A stretch of DNA of 64,000 nt from NCBI GenBank assembly GCA_023333565.1, contig JAJKFH010003493.1, forward strand, positions 1,984,001-2,048,000, read 5' to 3'. Each line of letters begins with the position of its first letter. The first letter of the stretch is position 1. A program made the position numbers and the translations under genes. The DNA comes from Puffinus mauretanicus. Lineage: Eukaryota > Chordata > Aves > Procellariiformes > Procellariidae. Under the pieces are notes generated by a model. It saw only the letters and a list, made by a program, of their open reading frames with translations, searched no databases and was not told the origin of the DNA. Positions 52,986-64,000 of this stretch are shown here, one piece after another.

Positions 52986-55900
52986 GTGAATTCACTGCAG
53001 GAGTGCAAGGCACACAGCTCACATACATTAGGCAGAAAGTCAAAGGAAACGCCAAAGTTCAACTAAAGTACAAGTAATTAGAACCAGATTCTCTGCTGCT
53101 TGTATGTGTGCATTTGATTGTAGAAGTTATTTATAAGCCTCCAAACATTTGAAAAAATAACTATATACTGTAGATCATTTAATTTTTATGTCTCGTCTGG
53201 AAAAAAAAGTCTGCTTTTAATCATCTTCCAGGAAAGAGCCAGGAACTGGGAAAGTGGGTCTCAATTGTTTCAATACAAATTTCTCTCTTTCATGTGCCAC
53301 ATAAAACTATACTATAAAATTAAATCCAAAATATCATTGACTCAACCCCCCCCATCCAATTTTTTTTTAATAAAAAACTTCTTTGAATTTGTCATGCTTA
53401 AATAGTTTGCATTGTTACGAGGGGTTTTATTTTTTTAAACTGTTGTTTGGAAGACAGACAAGGGGGAGAAGAAAAAAAAAGAGTGAGAGAGAAAGAAAAC
53501 ATTATCGTGGAGACTTGCCAGCCTTGACTTAGTAACCTGGCCATGACCCTCCAGCGAGTGTGTGTTTGACCCGGTCACACATGACTCTGGCTGCATACTG
53601 TTGCTGGGTTATAAGTCCCAGATATTTTTACCATATATACAACAGGTGGGGATCACAGACAACAGAAAGAGGAAAACAAAGTCTTCCCTTTTGTGAAGAC
53701 TCCCATTTTCTCCCTTGCAAAGAAAACAACACAAAGCAAAGAAGGCGTGCTACTATTTCACGTATCGGCACTCGCTGTGCTGGATCATTGTTTTACCCGG
53801 GGGCTGACGGCACGGAGGTGGAGTGGGCTGAGGGCAGGAGGAAGCCATGTGCAAATGTTAGTCAGCGAAGAACGAATTACCAAACTGTAACATCGGAACC
53901 ACAATCAAAAGTCTTTCCTCATAGGCCTGGGTATGCATCGAGGTTCAGGAGGTTTATTACGAGTGAACCCAACACATCTGGATTAAAACATAGGCTGCCA
54001 CAATAACTCCACACTGAGATACTATTATCAGGATTTTCAGAAGTACTTAAGAAAGTATGTCTTCCACATTTGAGGGTTTCTTTTTTATTATTTGCATCCT
54101 GCTAGCTGCACAAATCTGCCTTAAAGCCATGATGTTAAATATAAGTTATTCTATTTTAATTCTTGATTACAATTTTTCCAGCATTAATTTTAATCAAGTC
54201 ATAGTTCATCTCTGTAAGACAAAAAAAGGTGTTATTTGGGCTGAAAGACCAAAAAAACCCTCTGTGTCTTCAGTTTTGCTTTTAGTCTGAAAAGGGGCAT
54301 TCCATTTTCAACAGGGACATCAGAAGATGAAACTTTATGACCTGGTTTCTGCTTGAGGGTGCCCAATCCAAAATGATCCCTTTCTGTTATTTTAAAAGCT
54401 AAAAGAGTATCCCACAGGTTTTCACTACGTGCTGCTCAGGATTCCTACGGTATGATTAAAATAACAAAAAAACTAGCAAGAAGTAGAGGTTGTGGAGCTC
54501 AGAAGCCCCATCTGCAGGATCTTATTAATGGACAAACTGCACACAAGGTCACCTAAAAGGTGCCTCAGACCAGGTCATTTTAAGAGCCATGCCTAGGGCA
54601 CAGGCTGCTGCTGCCAATAGCTATCTCAGACAAGGTGCAAGCCCCGATAGCCGCAGCTGAGTTGGCAGAAGCCTCGAAGGCTGAAGTGCTTTTGCTGTTA
54701 CGACTCTTGTCAGTGAAAGAGCGATACGGACAGCTGGCTTCTGTCCCGGCGCATCTGGGAGAAGAGGGGTCCTGCTGAACTCTGCCCTCTGCCTTGTGAG
54801 TACAAGAAGCAGTTAAGCACACTCTCTGCTCCGATATCCTTACCCTAATGAAGTTCCAAGTACAAATTTGGCCATTGCTCCAACTGCAGGCAGACATACC
54901 ATCAGGACAGTATTTTCCTCCCTCACCCTTCTGCATCTCGTGTATTTAGACAGTACGCTATTTTGGGCAGGGTCTCAAAATATGCTGTATGGTAATTGGC
55001 GCTGCAGGACCTTCAAGCGCTACTCCAATGCAAATAATAGTAATGATCGTGATCCTGCCAAGTCAAAAGGTGTTTGAAAGAACGAACCTAGAAAGGCCTC
55101 TATAACCTTGAGGGGAGCCATTACTTGCAAAGCAGGTCCTCAGAGCACTTTCATTTTAACTACTTTAGCATTTCAGTGTTAAAACGCAGACTAACTTCAA
55201 AGGATGAGTCAAGAAAAAAAGGCTTCTTCATATTCAGCAAATGCCTTTGCTGTGTGTATACCAAGTTGTATTTGCCAACCGGAATGGCATAAAAGAAGTG
55301 TTTACACTCATCTGCTGCATCTCCCCCAGTTTAGAACTGGGAGAGAGTGAGCTGCAGCATCATATTCCTTCGTGCCTTTCATCAACAAAATTGCCAAGTT
55401 TCAATTGCAAATCTGTAATGTTAACCAGCAGAGTCATGTAACGTAAGTCAGCAGAGTCAGTGGATACTGATCTTGGCCATACAACAGAAGTATAGCCCTT
55501 TGAAACCTTTATTCATATCAGGTGATTAGGGCCAGGAAATAAAGTTCAGCATCCTACTACCAGCATAGCAGAGCTATCCAGATTTGTTTGCAGTAAATCA
55601 GAAGACAACAGCATCTATCTTTTGGTTATCCTTCTGTTCTAGTCTCATAATACAATTTCTGTTCCTTAGCAGCTAACTTCTTCATTTGTAGTGCAGATTT
55701 TATTATTCCCACAAATATCCTCTATCAGTTGCCCGTGAAAGGTGAGGATTTTTTTGTAACATACTTTTCCGTTATGCCACAATCTGGCCTCTTAATTGAT
55801 CCATTTGTTAAGCATGCAAATTCAGTTACCTGACTCTACAGTGCCATTTATTAAGGCACTCCAGGAGCCTCACCTGCCAGCGCACCTTCCCAGGTGACAT

Positions 55901-58900
55901 TCCTGCACAGATCACAGACACCCTGAGTGACTCCCCACAGGCCCCGCTGTCCCTGCCACACAGGAGAGCTGGCAGTGCTTCTGGTCCTGCCATGTTTAGC
56001 AGCGTGAAAAATCCTACTCTCTTCTACCTATCTGATCTACAAGCATGGTCCCTGCCACTCCAGTATGTGAATATCCCATGAGCATTCATATTTTTACCTT
56101 TGTAACACCTAAGTGAGATAAGGGAAGAACTATTCTTCTTAATTTAGAGATGGGAAACAGAAGCACTGACAACCTAAGAGCTTGATTTGCTTGGCTCTTA
56201 AATTCCTAGAAAAATGCAAGCAGTACCCAACTGGGATTTTCAACAGCAACCGAGAACCTAGCTATAGCCCTAGCAGTGTCTTCAAAACATAGCCTTACGT
56301 GTCTTGGCCCAAGCTACACATGGGACACACGACAGAGCAGGGAACTCGGTTAAGTCTGTGCTCAGTCCCTCTAATGTGGGGGCTCTGAAGCACCCCCAAG
56401 TCTGCGTGTGCACCCCGCTCGCCTGCTGACTGCAAGGCAGGCCAGGGCTGGGTGCCTTCTGCCCCGAAAGCCACCACTGCTGCTGGCAGAGAACTCAGAG
56501 GAGAGATGATGAAAGGCTTGTCTTCATTTTCCGTGCTCCACAGCCAGCTAAGAATCAACTTTCTATAAGACTACTCTACCATACATACAATTACACAGGA
56601 ATGTCCCGGCAGACAACAGACCTGCCCTGAGAGAAATCCCGAATCCTCTCCTGAAGGCAGCACCTGTGCACGCCGGCCCTGTGTCCCACACAAGCATAAG
56701 CAACACCAGAAACTGCCACAAAAACCTCTACTCTTGACCATATTGTCCAAGCCAACATCAGCCCCATACGCCACCAAGACGTATGCCTGAATCTACCAGG
56801 CTAGTCTTACATATTGAGCACATATGATCTGGAAATCACCAATGTGCCCCAACCCTGTATTTCCCAATGAAAACACCCTGAAACCTTTTTCTGAAGCTGC
56901 TGCATCGTTTTGTTGTGTCCCACAGGTATTCTGGAGGGGTGCCGTCATTGCAACCTCCCAGTAAAGCCAGGACTTCTGGCAACTAAAGACTCTGCACACA
57001 TATTTACTACAGCTAGCAGTAAAGGACAACGAGGAGGCTGCAGCCGCTCTGTAAGAGCACATTCATATTCTGTAGGTTTGCTCAGGAGGGTGTTTTCAAA
57101 CAGGAGCAAGGTTTACCCCAGTTTGCAATGCCTGGTTCTCAAGCACCAGCTCCACTGACCCGGGGGGAAGTATGTATAACTAACATAGGAGATCTGTGTT
57201 CACATCACCTTTTCAAAGAAAATGATACTGTTTTTCAGGCTGGGTTTGGGGTTTTTTTACAGTTGTATCAGCAAAGCAGTTCTACATTTGGGTTTATGTG
57301 TCCGTGTAGCCAGAGAGACGCGTTTACACCTCAACAAACGTGGAAGGCGGAAAGCTTGTCAGGATTAATTATAGCAGGGACAAGAACTGCATCTGGTTAT
57401 ACCTATGTTACTCTCAGGACAGCGAGACTTAATGACGCGCTAGTAACTGAGAATAGGAGCGTCTTTCGCTAAATAAATGGCCAGGCAGACAGCACGAGGG
57501 AGCCAGGGTGAAAGTAAGTGTACAGACAGGATGGCCGGAGGGTTTGGCAGGCACAGCGGAGTTTACGGGGCAGCAGCTCATCAGTTTGTATTAGGAGCCT
57601 ACCTTCAAAATGAAAAAGAAAACATGTTAAATGAAAAAAATAAATCGTACGGAAAACTGAAGAAAAACATCCGAAAGATGCTAGCTCTGTAGTTTTTTCA
57701 GGTCGGTGATTTTCTGCCTAGCCACTACCATGCAAAATTGCATCAGTCTCAAGTGTAAATTCTGCATTACTGCAAAACTGAAAAATAGGGGCTTCTTTAA
57801 AAAATATATATATAATTGTGCTATCATTTGTGTGAAGTTAGATTTTCCTTTGAAAATGAACTTTTCCTACAATTCAGGCCCTGTTTGCTTTACCAGTGAA
57901 TTCCCAAGGTCAGATCCTCATCTGGAGTAAACTGGCGTAGGCAAAGAAGCGACACAAATTTAGAGAGGATGAGAACTCTGGCCTCTTTATTCTTTATTTA
58001 TGAAAACAGAGTCTATTTCTGTGGCCTATTGATACAATTGTGGTGTCACAAATTCAGCATGTTTTCCCTACAGGATCCAAAATAAGAAAAAAGGCACATT
58101 GTGAGGGACAAAACACTTAAAAATAAGAGAGGTCTGATTCTTTTTTCAGATCTGTTTTACAGTGTTGTCACCCCACCAATTCCAAGGAAGACTCTTCACT
58201 TGTAAACATAAATGGGAGAAAACTCAGATCCAGTATCTTCAATAATAAATAAAAATTGCAAGGGAAATGAAATAGTTACTGTAATCTCTATACACATCCA
58301 GATATTTTACTAAGTCATAAAGTCTCCATTTATAGTTATTAAATGTTTTATAGTGTTTTGAGGACTTTTCTTTTATCTTCAAATCTTTTCAAGCATCCAA
58401 ACAGAATAATTCAGAGTATTATACTAACGGAATGATGTTATTCCTCAAAACTTGCCTCCTATCCAAGTTGGTATTAGTTTTCGGTATTACTATGTTTGCC
58501 AAATAAATTTTTTATTTTCTATATATTCAACATGTTCTTATGACACCATTTATCACGACTTTTTGCTGTGGCTTGAATCCAGCAAGAAAATGATTGTTTT
58601 AATATCTTTAATCACATAATACTATTACACAGTTGTTCAGTACCACATGGACAAAATAAAACTGTTGTGCTCTATTTGGAAATGCAGTAAAACTGACTTG
58701 CTGTGCAATATTTTACATATCAAGTTTTTTCTCAAACTTTAGGACCATTAATTCAGAACATTTTGATCTTTAGGTGTTTTTAAATCTTAAAGTGACTCAA
58801 CAAGAGCCAATTCAGTGATCAAGACTACTTCAAGTTAAGTATAGTAGCAGTTAAAATGCTTATCATCCCAATTAATTTGTATTACAGCTACGCTGCTGGA

Positions 58901-59656
58901 TATCACTAATTGATTTATATACCCTCCTTTCTATACCCATTTACAAGGGCAATTATGAACTCCATCACACATGTTTAAATGGGTTACATTAGAATAATAT
59001 CTAGAAACCAGACTGCTGAGCTTAAAATCTTTAAGAACAGGTAAATTCCTCATTAATGGGTATGCTATCACTCCACTACAAATGGCCTATAACCTTTAAG
59101 GCGGTACACGGTACTAATATTTCACTTTTCATGGGCAGTTTGGGGTTGACTCCAATGATGAGCTCCACCGCTATTTTTAATTGTTTTTGAAATTGCATAT
59201 TATAGGCAGCAATAAACACTTACAAATTAGTATTATACCATCCACAGCTTTCTGCAAAGCATGGTTTCTATAAACAAGTTAAAACGCATACATCTGTAAA
59301 TAATAAGTATAAGTATGCTGAATTTAATGAATAAGGGCACTAAAAGAAATTGAACAGTAGGGGTTCAGCAATTAGAGTAACTGCCCATTTTATTAAAAAT
59401 GTATTGTTTCCAGCTTTCGCTTTAGAAGGCTTTTATTGCTCTGCTAATTCTAAGTTTTGATTTCCTTAGAAAAGGAGGTCTAACTCCTTATTTTCTTTGA
59501 CAGCCCCCCGTCACACAGCCACTCGCCTTTTTTACAAGGCAATGGACAACTGTGAAGCTTTATATCTCATCTCAGCTCGGGATCTCACTCTCGGGCCCTG
59601 GCTGCAGACCTTTTTTTGGCGTTATGCCACCCAGAGGTACGATTCTTTTTTGAGTA

Positions 59657-59691
59657 AGGTTTCATCCCACAACAGAGCTGGGATGAAACCT
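59657..59691. repeat. Perfect 13-bp hairpin with 9-nt loop
   Basis: AGGTTTCATCCCA at 59657-59669 and TGGGATGAAACCT at 59679-59691 are exact reverse complements around the loop CAACAGAGC. This is the longest perfect short-range inverted repeat I found in the window. It is shorter than a microRNA precursor and has no flanking target duplication to mark a miniature transposon. It borders the CpG-rich patch to its right. Confidence 0.75.
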
Positions 59692-59739
59692 GCTGAACCA
59701 GCAAAACCCCAGGCAGCCACCCCCCGTCCCTCTCCCAGA

Positions 59740-59940
59740 GGTTACCAACCCTCCGGCGGCGCGGGCGGAAGAGCACACGTCCAACCTCCCAGCCATGCCG
59801 CTGCGAAACAGGGCCATTTGCTGAGGCTGGCGAGGCTCGGGGCCGTGAAATGGAGCCGTGCGTTTCCTCCTGCCGCAGAGCAGCAGCCTCCCGCAGAGGA
59901 CAGGGCAGTGCGTAGACTGGGAGCGGCAAAGGTAGCTTCT
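59740..59940. other. CpG-rich patch beside the hairpin
   Basis: About a dozen or more CpG in 200 bp, within a GC-rich stretch crossed by open frames on both strands (59497-59943 plus, 59585-59986 minus). These frames look like by-products of GC richness: they resemble nothing I know and are alanine/proline/arginine-rich. It might be a minor regulatory or promoter patch; there is no sign of a RARB first exon. Confidence 0.45.
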
Positions 59941-62233
59941 TAAACCAAGCAGATATCCCCGTACACATCTCCCATGCCCCTAACATTATCGCAGTGAACC
60001 TCTGGGGTACCTCTGCTTATTTATAGATGTTTTACATCCACGTAGCTTACTTCCCTAGTAAGTGTTAAGACTATTTTTTACACTAGCCTAACTGCACCCA
60101 CATTGCTGCACTGCTGCAACTGGGGGGGTATAATTAAAGCAATACATTATTTCCCTTTAGACACAACATAGTAACAGGAAAAAATGGCTTTCATCACTCG
60201 GGCTTATCTGCAACTAGAAGGGCAGTCAGACCAAAACTTAACCTTTCTGACATCCTCCAGCACATACACATTTGCAACATCTGAGACCAAAACAGGGACG
60301 AACTCTGTCCTCCTCCATCCCCTCAGCAGGCCAGACCAGGACAGTGCATTACTAAGAGCAGCTCACCTCAGCATTTCTGACGCTAATGTAAGAAATTCAA
60401 GTTTATGGAATATTTAAGAACTAAGCATTGCCAATATCTTTTGAGGGGGCAAATAAAATATACAGTTTATCAAGCCGTAATGCTTGCCTGAGCGGAATTT
60501 CAGTATTTCTGAAAGGAATACCTGCCAGACAAAAGACGATAACACAGTGGGGAAGGTACCATGAAAAACTAAGACACTACCAGATTTCCTCTCCTTGCAA
60601 TTCAGAGTCCTTGTCAATGAGTTTACATAATATTTTATACCTATTTTTTAAAATTTGTATAGGTGCAATTTACTTTCCACTGGTGCGGTTAACCTGGCAA
60701 ACATCCCTCTGCCCCTTTCACAGTAGGTGCAGCAGAAGCTGAAAGCTGGGAAGGAGCTCAGTGTCCTAGAGCGAAGCGGTAGCAACACTGCGACTGTGGC
60801 TCAGAGCATACCTCTACTCTCTGCCTAGAGACCAAAGATCAATAAAATAAGACATTCACAAGAGACTGGAGACAAGATGAGTACCGCGACTGGAGAGCAC
60901 GTTTTCCAATATTCTGTTCTGCTATTCTCTACCTGCGGTGGATTTTCCTATTAAACCCTTGGAGTGAGGAATGCTCATAATTTTACCTGTACGTCGTCTT
61001 TCAGTACCATTCCCGCTCGGAAGAAAAAAAATATGCACACGCTGTACTGTAGGCAAACATATACGTGCTAGCAGTATTTCCTAGTCACCTGGTCTTTCTT
61101 ATTCAATACCTACCTTCAACAGTGACTTGGGTTTTTTTTTCCTAGCTAAGCTGCTCACAATTGACTGCAGTATCCCAGCCTTACAAACAGAGAAAATGTC
61201 AACTGTACTTTATATAGAATATGACAAAAAGGAAATACTTTATTTCCAGAGAGCTGGACAAGCAACATTCTGTCCTGACACCTGATATCCCAAGAAACTT
61301 AAGGCGAAGCTTATGCTTTGAAAAAGGGAAGTTACTTTTTTCAAGTGAGATTCAACTCCAAAAGATCTCTGGCTACTGTGCTTTAATAATTCAAAAATGT
61401 CTATATTATGGTTATCCAATATTACACATATGCATATAAGTAGGTTTCATAAAACATACTTTTTTTAGGGGAAAAAAACACTTTTCCTGCCATGTTTGAG
61501 AGATTTGGGCCATCATTTTCTGTAGAAATTAAGCTCATTTTTACAAATGCTTTTCAAGTTGTCACGGTTGGAAAGATATGTTATTAAATATAAATTCACT
61601 CAGTGCCATCTTCCCAAATTTGCTGAAGGACAGCCTTAGTGCCTCAGCTGATACCATGGGGATTCTGAAGCCACAGCAAAGTAAAATTGACAACACACTG
61701 AGACTATTAGAAAAACTGTGGGTAATAGTGAAACTGCCTAAAAGACTATCCATTTCACTTTAAGGCCCAGAAAACCTCCAACCTGTGGCACTAGGACTTC
61801 ATGGAGTGACTATGACAAGGCAGAACAGCCATTTTAAGGAATTAGTAAAATATAATGGCACGAGGTTGTTAGTCAGAAATCATCGTTTTTAATGTCTTAG
61901 TATTTGCACAAGTCTGACAACTTTACAGCAGCATATAATTGCCCAAAACTGTAATATACCTAGGTAAGCTTTCCACAGAGTAAGTTTAGTATGCTTTCCT
62001 TTACTTCCTTTTCTAAGGTCTGATCTTGTCTTGTCTCTCATTATGCGGACCCCTTGGAAATTCTGCTAAATCTTTTAGTTCCTTTTCCACACTTTAACCC
62101 ACCAGATATGACACGTTTGTCATCCAAAGAGATTGCTGTAAAAATAACAATTAAAAAAATGAGTAACCTGTGAACCCAAGAGATGCTCTCTGAGAAAACT
62201 CACCTCTGAGCAATCTACCCTGGGATCAACCCC

Positions 62234-62267
62234 CACGGGCCATCCCAGTGCACGGGCCATCCCAGTG
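62234..62267. repeat. Perfect 17-bp tandem duplication
   Basis: CACGGGCCATCCCAGTG occurs at 62234-62250 and immediately again at 62251-62267 with no mismatch, which suggests a recent slippage or duplication. It is GC-rich within AT-rich surroundings. A length polymorphism is likely here. Confidence 0.9.
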
Positions 62268-62399
62268 GGACAGGGGCACATTTTGGAAAGCTCTCACACC
62301 ACCCAGGCACAGGGGAGACCCCGCTGTTTCACAGCACCCCCGGCATTTGCAAACCAGTTTGCCTGATCACTGCCTTCTATTGTTTCCTGAGATAAGCCG

Positions 62400-63550
62400 G
62401 GCCCCAGTGAACAATTAAAGCTTTCAATAAATAATCTGTAAGCACATTCATTTGATTTACTGTTATTTGATACAGCAGTTAGTTTCAATGGGGCAGTTAC
62501 TATTGATCACATAAAGTACTACAGACAAACATGAAACACTTCCAGAACTCCATGGATTATTACTCTTTATCTGCCACTCATCTGGGTTACTTGTAATGGT
62601 TGTGAAATTTAAAATCAATAACAACAATTAGCGTTCTGTATACTCTCAGGAATGAATCATGTGAAATATGTTTTGTTACAAAAATGAAAGGCCAGAGAGC
62701 TTGCAAACAGGAAAGACTCTTGCAAGTAGCAAAACTCTAAAATAATTTCTCCCGGTATTATAAAATACCCGATAAAGGGGGTAAAGAAAAGAAAAAATAC
62801 AGCATTTTAAGTGCACCTGCAAGCATACACACAGTTATAAAAGGGTATTGGTAAGATTTTCAAAGTAAATCAAAGAGATTTAGGAATACAACTTTCAACT
62901 AAGCTGGTGAGAAAGAGGCACCAAATCTTTCCTTAGAAAATTCCACTACAAGCCCTACACTTTCATACTCACTCCTTGACCTCTAAAGGAGTTTTGGGTT
63001 GTTAACAATGGCAGGACTTGCTCCTATGTAGGGAATTGAAGGTGTAGGAAAAGGTCTGACTCTTCCCACTAGCTTTTACTGCGTTGCTTACACGCACACA
63101 AAAAAAGGTATCTATGTGTAAGAAATGAAAGCAAAATGAAAAAAGCTGGAAACTGATTGTAAGGGATATACGTTGAAAAACACCTTTTCTCTTAGCTTCA
63201 GATTCATATAAATTAGTTGTGAATCTAATGAAATGCATGGAAATCACAGTATTTTGTGATCTCTGCTAGAGTAATAACTCTAGATAATTAAAATGCAAAG
63301 CAATAAGAGATATGTTTTATCATTAAACTGTAACCAGAGCTCTGTGTGAAATCATCCATTCAGAAGACTTGTTTTTCATCAATTATTTGTTATTTATCTG
63401 ATGTAAATATAAGAAGGTCTAATTAAAATGTATGACTCCTTATGCAGCTTCTTGTCATTAAGACCAATGAAAGCATTCTGAAGACCATAATGAAATAATT
63501 ATGTTTGCCTTTAAGAATCCTCTTCAACAACACATGGCAGTGCTACACTA
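62400..63550. promoter_or_regulatory. AT-rich stretch resembling conserved non-coding DNA
   Basis: Complex AT-rich sequence with many homeodomain-type ATTA/TAAT cores, SOX-like ACAAT words and a palindrome CTAGAGT-AATA-ACTCTAG at 63266-63283. There is no transposon signature. The densest parts are about 62400-62660 and 63260-63540. This is an impression only; alignment to other vertebrates would decide. Confidence 0.2.
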
Positions 63551-64000
63551 AATTAAAACATCAGGAACTAAATTTCTCTTGCATCTATTTCCATTTTCAC
63601 TAATTATACCCCCAAGCTTTCCAATAGACCAGGCCCTAAAATTCTTTTGAAGCTGAAACAGCCTAAGGAACAGCAGCCTTTTCATAGTAATGGACTTTGA
63701 TGAAGAAACAAAGGTAATGCAGCCCTGGAAGCATTAATATTTCAAATAGAGTTATCATGTGAAAATATGTGTTTATTTGAAAAATGGGGAAAAGATTGTT
63801 GGTAAAGCGCCAAATACATGTTCCAGGGAAACCGATACTCTGATTTAATCTCATTTAATTGCGTCATTCCTTCCTCACCTCTTTTCGTCAGAGTATTTTC
63901 TTGTTCTGCACAGAAATTAAGGTTAGCGAAAGCATAACAAACATGGTATTACTGGGCAGTGTCAGTGCATCATGCTGTAACTAAGCTCTCCTTTCACATT

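Noticed and set aside
59497..59943. 148-codon open frame on the plus strand
   Set aside because: It is built largely on a GC-rich Ala/Pro/Arg segment, contains the 13-bp hairpin and has overlapping open frames on the other strand. No similarity recognised.

Overview
The window is a piece of a vertebrate nuclear genome, most likely a bird. It lies inside one gene, the retinoic acid receptor beta gene (RARB), which is transcribed on the minus strand. Three internal coding exons are certain, because translation gives the RAR DNA-binding domain and hinge in order, with matching splice phases and good AG/GT sites. In transcription order (right to left) they are a 149-nt exon at 49420-49568 (end of the A/B region plus zinc finger 1), a 142-nt exon at 27865-28006 (zinc finger 2 and T-box), and a 161-nt exon at 2035-2195 (hinge and start of the ligand-binding domain). 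The lengths 149/142/161 match the equivalent exons I recall for RARA, and the residues fit the avian RARB protein. The bird assignment rests on these residues, on compact introns, and on the only recognisable transposon remnant, a CR1 LINE 3' tail near 20.14-20.18 kb whose wording is typical of birds.

Everything else is intron. From the left edge: the 5' part of the intron after the 161-nt exon (1-2034, incomplete); a 25.7-kb intron (2196-27864); a 21.4-kb intron (28007-49419); and at least 14.4 kb of the intron before the 149-nt exon (49569-64000, incomplete). The isoform-specific first exons and promoters, including the retinoic-acid-induced P2 promoter, were not found and should lie beyond the right edge. 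The rest of the ligand-binding domain lies beyond the left edge. I found no second gene, RNA gene, full-length transposon, provirus or CRISPR array. The many 60-170 codon open frames in the introns look like chance frames.

The introns hold short low-complexity tracts, a few GC/CpG-rich patches (about 5.5-5.8, 24.0-24.1 and 59.7-59.9 kb), some strong short hairpins, and a long purine-rich asymmetric stretch (about 45.75-46.62 kb). The best leads are possible regulatory elements: three perfect TGATTGAT (PBX-HOX type) sites within 134 bp at 8.37-8.51 kb; a cluster of nuclear-receptor half-sites at 11.34-11.49 kb; a perfect DR3 at 33.04 kb; a perfect DR1 at 0.93 kb; and a 13/17 match to the classic beta-RARE at 44.89 kb. 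These are motif readings only. Cross-species conservation and chromatin or binding data would decide whether any is a working enhancer.
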